Origin: JBCKUK01 sp038924905
GTDB lineage: Bacteria; Pseudomonadota; Gammaproteobacteria; Burkholderiales; Methylophilaceae
Length of the DNA stretch: 39,745 bases
Direction: 5' to 3'
Assembly: GCA_038924905.1 (NCBI GenBank)
Contig: JBCKUK010000011.1
Location: 1 to 39,745, forward strand
A model generated the notes under the pieces. It was not told the origin of the DNA. It was given only the letters and a program-made list of their open reading frames with translations, and ran no database searches. Shown piece by piece: positions 33,268-39,745 of the stretch; position 1 is the first letter of the stretch, and every line of letters starts with the position of its first letter. A program made the position numbers and the translations under genes.

Positions 33268-34446
33268 TTGAGCAAGCATCAGATACTTATTCTTAACAAG
33301 ATTGCATCGCTTGGTATTAAGCGATTGCCAGCAGAAGATTACGAAGTGGGTGGCGAAATTGCCAGCCCGGACGCTATTTTGGTGCGTTCAGCCAAGATGC
33401 ACGACATGACCATCCCTGACAGCGTCAAGGCTATAGGCCGCGCGGGTGCTGGCACCAACAATATCCCGATTGACGATATGAGCAAGCGTGGCGTAGTGGT
33501 ATTTAACACACCAGGCGCCAATGCCAATGCGGTGAAAGAGCTGGTACTGACCGGCATGTTGATGGCATCACGCAATATTGGCCCGGCAATGAAATTCGTG
33601 GAAGGCCTGAAAGGTGATGACGCAACTCTCTCAAAACTGGTAGAAGATGGCAAAAAGCACTTCGCCGGCATTGAGCTGCCAGGGCGCACGCTCGGCATCG
33701 TCGGCCTCGGTGCCATCGGCGGCATGGTGGCAGATACCGCGCTCAAGTTAGGTATGAAAGTGTTGGGCTACGACCCTGAAATTACGGTGGATGCAGCCTG
33801 GCGCCTTTCTTCCGAGGTTAAACGTGCGCACGGCGTAGATGACCTGTTCAAGCATAGCGACTTCATCACGCTGCATGTGCCGCTGATTGACGCTACACGT
33901 AAGCTGGTAAATGCTGAGCGCGTCGCACTAATGAAACACGGCGCGGTGCTGGTCAACTTTGCACGCGAAGGCGTGATTGATGAGCAGGCAGTGCTGGATG
34001 GCCTGGACAGCAAGAAACTGCGTGCTTATGTGTGTGATTTTCCTACTGAACGCATGAAATCGCACCCTGGCGTGGTGGCTTTGCCACACTTAGGCGCCTC
34101 TACCGAAGAGGCTGAGGATAATTGCGCAGTGATGGTGGTAGATCAGGTGCGGGAATTTCTGGAAAACGGCAATATCAGCAATTCGGTCAATTTTCCTTCG
34201 GTGCAAATGCCGCGTGAATCGGCATTTCGCATTGCCATTGCCAACGCCAACGTGCCTAATATGCTGGGACAGATATCTACCGCAATGGCCGATGTTGGGC
34301 TGAATATTCATAATATGGTTAACAAGTCGCGTGGTGAGATGGCCTATACGCTGTTAGACCTTGATAGCGCTGTACCGGATGCGGCGGTCGCAAAAATTCG
34401 TACCATTGAAGGCGTACTTAATGTTCGTGTTTTGTCGCAGAGGTAA
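33268..34446 (+). CDS. serA: D-3-phosphoglycerate dehydrogenase
   Basis: First step of serine synthesis from 3-phosphoglycerate. The 392-residue protein starts at TTG 33268, supported by AAGGAGAG at 33256-33263. The NAD-binding motif GIVGLGAIGG, the catalytic Arg in NFAREGVID and the catalytic His in LPHLGAST are present. A C-terminal ACT domain (about 318-392) suggests serine feedback control. It is somewhat shorter than E. coli SerA (410 residues). Its insertion between serC and pheA gathers two steps of serine synthesis together. Confidence 0.94.
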   Translation: MSKHQILILNKIASLGIKRLPAEDYEVGGEIASPDAILVRSAKMHDMTIPDSVKAIGRAGAGTNNIPIDDMSKRGVVVFNTPGANANAVKELVLTGMLMASRNIGPAMKFVEGLKGDDATLSKLVEDGKKHFAGIELPGRTLGIVGLGAIGGMVADTALKLGMKVLGYDPEITVDAAWRLSSEVKRAHGVDDLFKHSDFITLHVPLIDATRKLVNAERVALMKHGAVLVNFAREGVIDEQAVLDGLDSKKLRAYVCDFPTERMKSHPGVVALPHLGASTEEAEDNCAVMVVDQVREFLENGNISNSVNFPSVQMPRESAFRIAIANANVPNMLGQISTAMADVGLNIHNMVNKSRGEMAYTLLDLDSAVPDAAVAKIRTIEGVLNVRVLSQR

Positions 34447-34461
34447 GGATAATTACAGCCA

Positions 34462-35529
34462 ATGAGTGACGCGCTGAAAAATTTTCGTAATCAAATTGAT
34501 GCCATTGATGAAAAGTTGCTGGCCTTGGTCAATGAGCGCGCCAAGCTGGCGCGTACCATTGGCAACCTGAAACAAGGCGACCCGATTTATCGTCCGGAAC
34601 GTGAAGCGCAAGTATTGCGTCGATTGCTGGAGAATAACGCCGGGCCTTTATCCGGCGAGGCGGTTACGGCCATTTTCCGCGGCGTGATGTCCAATTGTCG
34701 CGCCCTGGAAAAAGAACTCTCTGTGGCTTTTCTGGGGCCACTCGGCACTTTCAGCGAAGAGGCAGCGAATAAACAGTTTGGCGGCTTGTCCGCGCCCGTG
34801 CAATGCAGCTCGATTGACGAAGTGTTTCGCATGGTAGAGTCAGGCAAAGCAGATTACGGTGTAGTGCCGGTAGAAAACTCAACCGAAGGTGCCATTGGCC
34901 GTACGCTGGATTTGTTGATGCAGACCACTCTGCGAGTGTGTGGTGAAGTCGAATTGGCTATCCATCATGGCTTGCTGAGCAAAGTGGAAAAAACCAAGGG
35001 CCTGAAGCGCGTTTATTCGCACTCACAGTCCTTGGGGCAGTGTCACGAATGGCTGAATAGCAATCTGCCCAATGTCGAGCGCATAGGCACCGACAGCAAT
35101 TCACAGGCGGCAGAGCTGGCTTCCAAGGATAACGAAAGTGCTGCTATTGCCAGCAAGCGTGCTGCCGAGATTTATGGTCTCAATGTGCTGGAAGAGAACA
35201 TCGAGGATGACCCCAAGAATACGACACGTTTTCTGGTGATTTCTACCCACGATGTTGCACCTTCCGGCAAGGACAAGACCTCGCTGGTATTGGCTGCCAG
35301 GAATACGCCAGGTGCCGTGGTGGAACTGTTGGCGCCATTGGCCAAGCATCAGGTAAGCATGACCAAATTCGAATCGCGCCCCTCAAAAATCGGCATGTGG
35401 GAATACGTGTTTTTTGTGGATATTGAAGGTCACCATCAAGATGGTGCAGTTGCCAAAGCCTTGGCTGAGCTACAACTGAAGGCCTCTTTGTTCAAGGTGC
35501 TTGGGTCTTATCCGGTTGCAGTTGTTTGA
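34462..35529 (+). CDS. pheA: Bifunctional chorismate mutase/prephenate dehydratase (P-protein)
   Basis: Converts chorismate to prephenate and then to phenylpyruvate for phenylalanine synthesis. The 355-residue protein has an AroQ-type chorismate mutase at about 1-88 (RNQIDAIDEKLLALVNERA), the dehydratase domain at about 89-270 (FLGPLGTFSEEAA, VPVENSTEGAIGRTLDLL, NTTRFLVIS with the catalytic Thr), and a C-terminal ACT domain with the phenylalanine-site signature KFESRPSK. In many betaproteobacteria hisC, tyrA and aroA follow; here they do not. Confidence 0.95.
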   Translation: MSDALKNFRNQIDAIDEKLLALVNERAKLARTIGNLKQGDPIYRPEREAQVLRRLLENNAGPLSGEAVTAIFRGVMSNCRALEKELSVAFLGPLGTFSEEAANKQFGGLSAPVQCSSIDEVFRMVESGKADYGVVPVENSTEGAIGRTLDLLMQTTLRVCGEVELAIHHGLLSKVEKTKGLKRVYSHSQSLGQCHEWLNSNLPNVERIGTDSNSQAAELASKDNESAAIASKRAAEIYGLNVLEENIEDDPKNTTRFLVISTHDVAPSGKDKTSLVLAARNTPGAVVELLAPLAKHQVSMTKFESRPSKIGMWEYVFFVDIEGHHQDGAVAKALAELQLKASLFKVLGSYPVAVV

Positions 35530-35600
35530 GGGTTTATTTGGTCAATTAAGAGGAGGCTTACCCGGCAATTGAATTCAGATGGCAATAGATGCACATTCAC

Positions 35601-35629
35601 TGACCCTGTAAATAATTCTGTGTAAATGC
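35601..35629. mobile_element. Possible insertion-sequence terminal inverted repeat (IS256-like) remnant
   Basis: A 29-base stretch reading TGACCCTGTAAATAATTCTG and then TGTAAATGC resembles the ends of IS256-family elements, which commonly carry a TTTACACAGAAT...TTACAG-type sequence. It lies immediately upstream of the truncated mfnF. No transposase and no second end are present, so this is at most a solo end left by a deletion. The resemblance is from memory. Confidence 0.3.
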
Positions 35630-35660
35630 TGATTGAGTGCATTAATTTAAGGGAGGCAAA

Positions 35661-36008
35661 ACGCTGGAAGAAAGCGCCCGCCGCCTTGCGCGTATGCTAG
35701 GCAGAGATTTAAGTGATGCTCCTACATCCGCATGGATAGGGCTTGCCATGGCATTCAAACAATTGCAATTAAATACGCTGAACACTGCGGTGGCGCGTAG
35801 TTTATCGCGTAATTTGATTGAAGACGTTGCCCCTGTGATTGGTGCAGGAGCTGGAAAATTTCTGGTGCGCGAGTTGGCCAAACAACTCAATCGTGAGTAT
35901 GTGGATGTTGAAACTTTAATTGCGGCCAACTCAGAGCAAGTCCGGCACTGGGCGAGTGTGTGTTTGCCAGCCTATGCCGTGGCTTATTTGGCCGTGACAA
36001 CTACATGA
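35661..36008 (+). pseudogene. N-terminally truncated MfnF-like protein (H4MPT-linked C1 pathway)
   Basis: The open frame encodes about 115 residues matching only the C-terminal third of the roughly 330-residue MfnF/'H4MPT-linked C1 transfer pathway' ATPase-like family: ESARRLARMLGRD, then DVAPVIGAGAGKFLVRELAK and NREYVDVETLI. A stop at 35643-35645 lies only six codons upstream of 35661, so the N-terminal two thirds are missing. AAGGGAGG at 35649-35656 precedes CTG 35664 and a possible product could start there or at ATG 35694. The stop overlaps the pabB ATG by 4 bases, showing the original operon. In methanogens MfnF joins the furan and tyramine parts of methanofuran. A full copy may exist elsewhere. 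Confidence 0.65.
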
Positions 36009-37408
36009 GCTTGCTTAAACACGAATTGGCCTACAACAGTGATAGCGCCACATTGTATGCCAGCGTCAGGCACAGGCCATGGGCGGTTTATCTCGATAGC
36101 GGACAGCCGGGCAGCCAATATGGCCGCTACGACATCATTGCCGCAGACCCTTTCATCACGTTATCTACCAGCGGAGAACAGACGGAGCTATGTGATGGTA
36201 AGGGCGCGCGCATATTGATTGCTGACCCGTTCTTATTGCTTAAACAAGCATTGGCACCCTATGCCACGCCAATTGGTGAGCTGCCATTTTGTGGTGGCGC
36301 CATTGGTTATTTTGGCTATGATTTGGTGCGCAGGCTTGAGCACTTACCTGATCTGGCTTTAGATGGCGAACAGATTCCACAGATGATGGTGGGAATTTAT
36401 GATTGGGCGGTGGTGGTAGATCATCGAACAAAACACACCTGGCTGGTCTCGCATGGTAAAAGCGCACAAACACACAGCGATTGGGCTGTGCTGTGCGCCT
36501 TATTTGATGCGCCTCAAGCAGATGCGCATGGCGAATTCAGGCTTGCATCCGAAGTCATTTCCAATATGGATTTGCCGACTTACACAGCGGCCTTCGGTAA
36601 AATTCAAAACTATATTAGTGAAGGCGATTGTTATCAGGTAAACCTCGCACAACGCTTTGCGGCGGAAGTGGAAGGTGATGCCTGGGTGGCTTATCTGCAC
36701 TTGCGTAGCATTAGCCCGGCGCCGTTCCTGGCCTACATGAATTATCCTGATTTGCAGGTGTTATCCGGCTCGCCAGAGCGTTTTCTGCAAGTATCCGGCA
36801 GCCATGTGGAAACCCGCCCAATCAAAGGTACCAGGCCGCGATCAGCAGATGCAGAGCAGGATAGTAAAAATGCGGCAGCGCTCAAGGCCAGCGCAAAAGA
36901 CCGCGCGGAAAACCTGATGATTGTGGACTTGCTGCGTAATGACATCAGTAAAAACTGCGCGCTTGGCTCGGTGCAGGTGAAAAACCTGTTTGCGCTGGAA
37001 AGTTTTGCCAATGTGCACCATCTGGTGAGTACTGTCATTGGTAAACTGGCACCGGATAAGACGGCCATAGACCTGTTGCGCGGCTGCTTTCCCGGTGGCT
37101 CGGTTACCGGTGCGCCGAAATTACGGGCGATGGAAATCATCGAAGAGTTGGAGCCGCACCGTCGTGGGCTTTATTGCGGAGCCATTGGCTATATAGGTTT
37201 TGATGGCAACATGGATACCAATATTGCCATTAGAACTCTAGTTTATTCAAATGGCGAAATTCGTTTTTGGGCGGGCGGCGGGATTGTGGCTGACTCTGAA
37301 ATGCAAATGGAGTATCGTGAAACTTGGGATAAGGCTTCATCCATGCTAGAACTGATGCAACATTTCGGAACCCAATCGATGAATCAGGACAATGTGTCTC
37401 CGGACTGA
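36005..37408 (+). CDS. pabB: Aminodeoxychorismate synthase component I
   Basis: Converts chorismate and ammonia to aminodeoxychorismate, the precursor of p-aminobenzoate. From ATG 36005 (ATGA overlap with the mfnF remnant) the protein has 467 residues. The chorismate-enzyme core includes EGDCYQVNLAQRF, SPERFLQ, RPIKGTRPRS and GGSVTGAPKLRAMEII. The Lys in PIKGT is the PabB-specific residue (TrpE has PIAGT), separating it from anthranilate synthase. p-Aminobenzoate feeds both folate and tetrahydromethanopterin, fitting the neighbours. An upstream ATG (35960) lies inside the remnant and is unlikely. Confidence 0.92.
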   Translation: MSLLKHELAYNSDSATLYASVRHRPWAVYLDSGQPGSQYGRYDIIAADPFITLSTSGEQTELCDGKGARILIADPFLLLKQALAPYATPIGELPFCGGAIGYFGYDLVRRLEHLPDLALDGEQIPQMMVGIYDWAVVVDHRTKHTWLVSHGKSAQTHSDWAVLCALFDAPQADAHGEFRLASEVISNMDLPTYTAAFGKIQNYISEGDCYQVNLAQRFAAEVEGDAWVAYLHLRSISPAPFLAYMNYPDLQVLSGSPERFLQVSGSHVETRPIKGTRPRSADAEQDSKNAAALKASAKDRAENLMIVDLLRNDISKNCALGSVQVKNLFALESFANVHHLVSTVIGKLAPDKTAIDLLRGCFPGGSVTGAPKLRAMEIIEELEPHRRGLYCGAIGYIGFDGNMDTNIAIRTLVYSNGEIRFWAGGGIVADSEMQMEYRETWDKASSMLELMQHFGTQSMNQDNVSPD

Positions 37409-37410
37409 GA

Positions 37411-38037
37411 ATGTGGATAGTTAAACTCGGTGGCAGCCTTTTAGGCTCTCCCGAGTTATCTCATTGGCTGAATTTATTCGCCCGCCATGGTGACGGCAAT
37501 ATTGTCATTGTGCCCGGTGGCGGTATTTTTGCTGATGCCGTGCGTGAATCGCAAAAACAAAACGGTAGTAGCGATGCCACTGCGCATAGAATGGCAGTGA
37601 TGGCCATGGATCAAGATGGCGTGCTGATGGAAGGGCTTAACCCTGCGCTAGTTACCGCCGAGAGTGAGCTGGAAATTGCCGAGCGCAGCTGGCAGCACCG
37701 TGCCATTGTCTGGCTGCCCAGCGCGATGGTAAATGCAGACGAAAATATTCCAAAAAATTGGCAAGTGACGTCTGATAGTCTGGCGGTTTGGTTGGCGGTC
37801 AAGCTCAATGCAGAACATCTTATTCTGGTTAAATCTAAGCAACCAAAAGTTGACCAAATATCCATAGAGCGCCTGATGAAAGATGGCATAGTGGATGAGC
37901 ATTTTGGCGATTTTGCCGTTGGGCAGAGTTTTGATACCTGGATTTTAGGCAGGCAGAATTACACCGCATTTGGTAATGGTTTTTCACATGAAAGTCTGGC
38001 CGCAGCAGGGGTGCCAGTGAGGTGTGCATGGAACTGA
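37411..38037 (+). CDS. Amino-acid-kinase-family protein, MfnE-like
   Basis: A 208-residue kinase-fold protein. The nucleotide-phosphate loop MWIVKLGGSLLGSPEL and IVIVPGGGIFADAVR are diagnostic of the amino-acid-kinase superfamily, and QVTSDSLAVWLAVKLNAEHL with LVKSK is typical of the short MfnE-like group. In methanogens MfnE phosphorylates aminomethylfuran phosphate in methanofuran synthesis; methylotrophs keep homologues beside H4MPT genes. It starts 2 bases after pabB and has MfnF-like and pterin genes around it, supporting a C1-cofactor role. The substrate is inference. Confidence 0.78.
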   Translation: MWIVKLGGSLLGSPELSHWLNLFARHGDGNIVIVPGGGIFADAVRESQKQNGSSDATAHRMAVMAMDQDGVLMEGLNPALVTAESELEIAERSWQHRAIVWLPSAMVNADENIPKNWQVTSDSLAVWLAVKLNAEHLILVKSKQPKVDQISIERLMKDGIVDEHFGDFAVGQSFDTWILGRQNYTAFGNGFSHESLAAAGVPVRCAWN

Positions 38038-38067
38038 AGCGTATTTGAGCGTAATTGTCGGGAGAAA

Positions 38068-38451
38068 GTGATGGCAAAAGTTAATCAGGAACGCGTTTAT
38101 AGTGAACAGGAGATTATAAAGAAACTGGCCGCTGATTTACCGCACTGGGTGCTTGAAGATGGCTGGATACGCCGCAAATACAAAACCAGTGGCTGGAAAG
38201 CGACCTTGATGGTGGTCAACACCGTTGGCCATTTGGCCGAAGCTGCCTGGCATCATCCGGATTTAACGGTTTCTTATGCATTTGTCATCGTCAAGCTCTG
38301 CACTCACAGTGCCAAAGGCATTACCGATAAGGACTTTGAATTGGCGAAGAAGATTGAGGGGGTGATTAGCTGGCAACCGGGGAAACAGGGCGGAGCGTTG
38401 GAAGGCACGCCGAATGAGGATGCGCGCTTTAAGTATATTAAATACGATTGA
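38068..38451 (+). CDS. Pterin-4a-carbinolamine dehydratase family protein
   Basis: A 127-residue DCoH/PhhB-family protein. The family active-site region is seen in AEAAWHHPDLTVSYAFVIVK followed by CTHSAKGITDKDFELAKKIE. The classic enzyme dehydrates 4a-hydroxytetrahydrobiopterin after phenylalanine hydroxylase; no hydroxylase gene is nearby. In methylotrophs, homologues occur within H4MPT-linked clusters, which fits the MfnE/PabB neighbours here. A GGGAGAA ribosome-binding site precedes the ATG. The C-terminal extension (EGTPNEDARFKYIKYD) is longer than in the shortest family members. It ends tail-to-tail, 4 bases from the czcA remnant. Confidence 0.86.
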   Translation: MMAKVNQERVYSEQEIIKKLAADLPHWVLEDGWIRRKYKTSGWKATLMVVNTVGHLAEAAWHHPDLTVSYAFVIVKLCTHSAKGITDKDFELAKKIEGVISWQPGKQGGALEGTPNEDARFKYIKYD

Positions 38452-38455
38452 TTAA

Positions 38456-38750
38456 TTACTGCTGCTGGTTTTTTTCAAACCGCCCGAAGTGCAGCATAAT
38501 CGTTGGAAAAATCAGTAAATTCAATATCATGGAAGTCACCAGGCCGCCGACAATAATCGTCGCCATAGGGCCTTCAATTTCACGGCCTGGCTGACCGCTA
38601 CCGGCGGCGAGCGGCAGCAAGCCAAGCGCGGTGACCAGTGCTGTCATCAAGATAGAAGGCAAACGCTCCGAAGCGCCGCGGATACAGGTTTCCAGCCCCC
38701 CACCATGTTTTCTTCATCAATCAGATGTTGGTAGTGCGAGACCATCATAA
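38456..38750 (-). pseudogene. 3' remnant of a CzcA/CusA-type RND metal-efflux pump gene
   Basis: Only about the last 95 residues of a roughly 1,040-residue RND pump remain. The final frame (38662 to 38456) reads PSILMTALVTALGLLPLAAG, then GREIEGPMATIIVGGLVTSM, to a normal C-terminus. Just upstream, in another frame, VSHYQHLIDEENM is also CzcA-like, and a shift in the six-C run at 38696-38701 (plus strand) is needed to join the two. Everything N-terminal is missing and the sequence runs directly into czcC. It cannot encode a working pump. Confidence 0.85.
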
Positions 38751-39410
38751 ATGCTGGACACCATGCCCGCTGCCAGGCGTGCATTTAACATGGCGACAAT
38801 GTCACTACGTACTGCAACTTCATGCTGCAACAGTTCAGCCTGTCTGTTAGCCGCCTGCAAGGCAATTAAACTGTCGCGTACATTGCTGCGCACTTGCCAG
38901 GCGCTATTACCGATTTCAATACGCGCGGCTTCAGATAAGGATACTGCGCGGTCTATGTGTGCCTGGCGCTTGCCGCCGGTTTCAATTGGTATGTCGAAGC
39001 CCAATCCATAAGTCCAGGGCGAAATACCGTCGCTATGCTGGCTGTGGTGTTCTGCACTGCCAGAAATGCCCGGGTTGGGGCGGTTGCCCTGCGGTAATTG
39101 TTTCTGCCTCGGCTGCGCGCCACTGGGCACGGGCAATATCCAGCTGCGGATGAAAGAAAAACGCACTTAGCGTGAGCTCGCGCAAACCCCATTCCTTAAT
39201 GGGAATTTGGTCTTTTGCATAACCTTGAGAAATTAAATAATCGCTAAATTCCCTGCTATTCACATCGTGCGCCAGATAACGGGCAGCGCTTTGTGTCGGA
39301 TCAATAGGCTTGGGACTATAGGTTTGGAAACCGCAGCCAGTAGTTGAACCACTCGCAAGTAGGATGAGCGCCAGCAATTTAATCGAGGGGTTTATCAAGC
39401 GCTTAAGCAA
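38751..39410 (-). pseudogene. 5' remnant of a CzcC/TolC-family outer-membrane efflux gene
   Basis: The N-terminal half of a CzcC-type outer-membrane factor. The start (ATG 39410) has a lipoprotein signal with lipobox TTGC (Cys about 26), then the first TolC repeat (LSAFFFHPQLDIARAQWRAA). At about 39082 the frame shifts by one extra base (plus-strand GG in CGGTTG); the continuation RPNPGISGSAEHHSQHSDGI and FDIPIETGGKR is typical CzcC and runs to VAMLNARLAAGMVS, where it abruptly joins czcA-derived sequence. The second half of czcC, any czcB, and most of czcA are gone, consistent with one internal deletion of several kilobases. Confidence 0.85.
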
Positions 39411-39425
39411 CTAGCGGTAACTGTT

Positions 39426-39674
39426 TTAATTAATGATGGCTGCGTGAACTGCGCCCAAAGCATCTTGCAGCGTTTCTTCAGCGAGCGTGTTGATATTGGC
39501 TGCCAGCAGTTCTGCGGCCTCCATCGTGCTTTTTGGTAAATCGTGGCTATCCAGCTCGGCAATCAGGCTTGCTGCAGCGCCGGTCACTTTCAGTAGCGCA
39601 AGGCGTTCCTTCATCAGCATTTCGACTTCTGAACGCAGCATATTGATATCTTCTTGATTGATGGTGCTTTGCAT
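39426..39674 (-). CDS. 82-residue protein of unknown function upstream of czcC remnant
   Basis: A small, largely helical, acidic protein rich in Leu, Ala and Glu (QEDINMLRSEVEMLMKERLA, then LLAANINTLAEETLQDALGA). It has no signal peptide, membrane helix or metal-binding Cys/His cluster. Its stop lies 15 bases before the czcC start on the same strand, so it was probably the first gene of the efflux operon. The helical heptad pattern suggests a coiled coil or dimer. No family recognised; it may now be expressed without function. Confidence 0.6.
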   Translation of the reverse strand: MQSTINQEDINMLRSEVEMLMKERLALLKVTGAAASLIAELDSHDLPKSTMEAAELLAANINTLAEETLQDALGAVHAAIIN

Positions 39675-39745
39675 GTTGGCTTTCTTAAAAAGGTTACTTA
39701 AATAAACAAGCTTACATCTTGCTATCTGTTGCTAGGCGCTGTCAA

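Noticed and set aside
36005..37408. Anthranilate synthase component I (TrpE)
   Set aside because: The active-site segment reads PIKGT, with the Lys characteristic of PabB, rather than PIAGT; the neighbours also point to p-aminobenzoate use.

Overview
The window looks like chromosomal DNA of a methylotrophic betaproteobacterium, most likely of the family Methylophilaceae. This is inference from gene content. The leuC-entericidin-leuD-leuB-asd-fimV-truA-trpF-trpB-trpA-accD-folC-SPOR protein-cvpA-purF-metZ order is a typical betaproteobacterial housekeeping run. A small cluster (mfnF remnant, pabB, mfnE-like kinase, pterin carbinolamine dehydratase) points to tetrahydromethanopterin/methanofuran-linked C1 metabolism. 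No rRNA, tRNA or CRISPR array was recognised.

Layout. (1) 1-2233 is an accessory patch: the 3' part of an integron-type integrase, a VapBC toxin-antitoxin pair on the minus strand, and an AbrB/MazE-type antitoxin with a Doc toxin on the plus strand. The two pairs are divergent and share a short intergenic region carrying a perfect 18-bp palindrome and tandem direct repeats. (2) 2284-6775 holds a two-component system (MxaYX/NarL type), a lipoprotein of unknown function, an EamA-type permease, and a 34-residue one-helix protein upstream of a membrane protein related to the PuuD membrane domain. (3) 6862-10849 is an arginine block (argD, argF, argG) with a frameshifted small membrane-protein gene inside it and ppnP at the end. 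(4) 10858-16215 holds yajQ, leuC, an entericidin-like lipoprotein, leuD, leuB and asd, with two copies of a dispersed hairpin-forming repeat. (5) 16333-29396 holds fimV, an orphan EcfT/CbiQ-like protein, truA, trpF, trpB, trpA, accD, folC, a SPOR protein, a frameshifted cvpA, purF and metZ. The metZ leader contains a SAM-II-like aptamer followed by an intrinsic terminator. (6) 29579-35529 holds gyrA, serC, serA and pheA. (7) 35601-38451 is the C1-cofactor cluster, beginning with an N-terminally truncated mfnF beside a possible insertion-sequence end. (8) 38456-39674 on the minus strand is a wrecked heavy-metal efflux operon: the 5' part of czcC joined to the 3' end of czcA, behind a small unknown gene.

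How it works together. Most of the window supplies amino acids (Arg, Leu, Trp, Met, Ser, Phe and the aspartate family), purines, folate/C1 cofactors and fatty-acid precursors. The accessory parts lie at the two edges. Four reading-frame breaks, each explicable by one base (near 9170, 26315, 38697 and 39082), are either real decay or assembly indels; read data would decide. The most notable items are the SAM-II-like metZ leader, the paired hairpin repeats, the truncated mfnF beside an otherwise intact cofactor cluster, and the czcC-czcA deletion scar.
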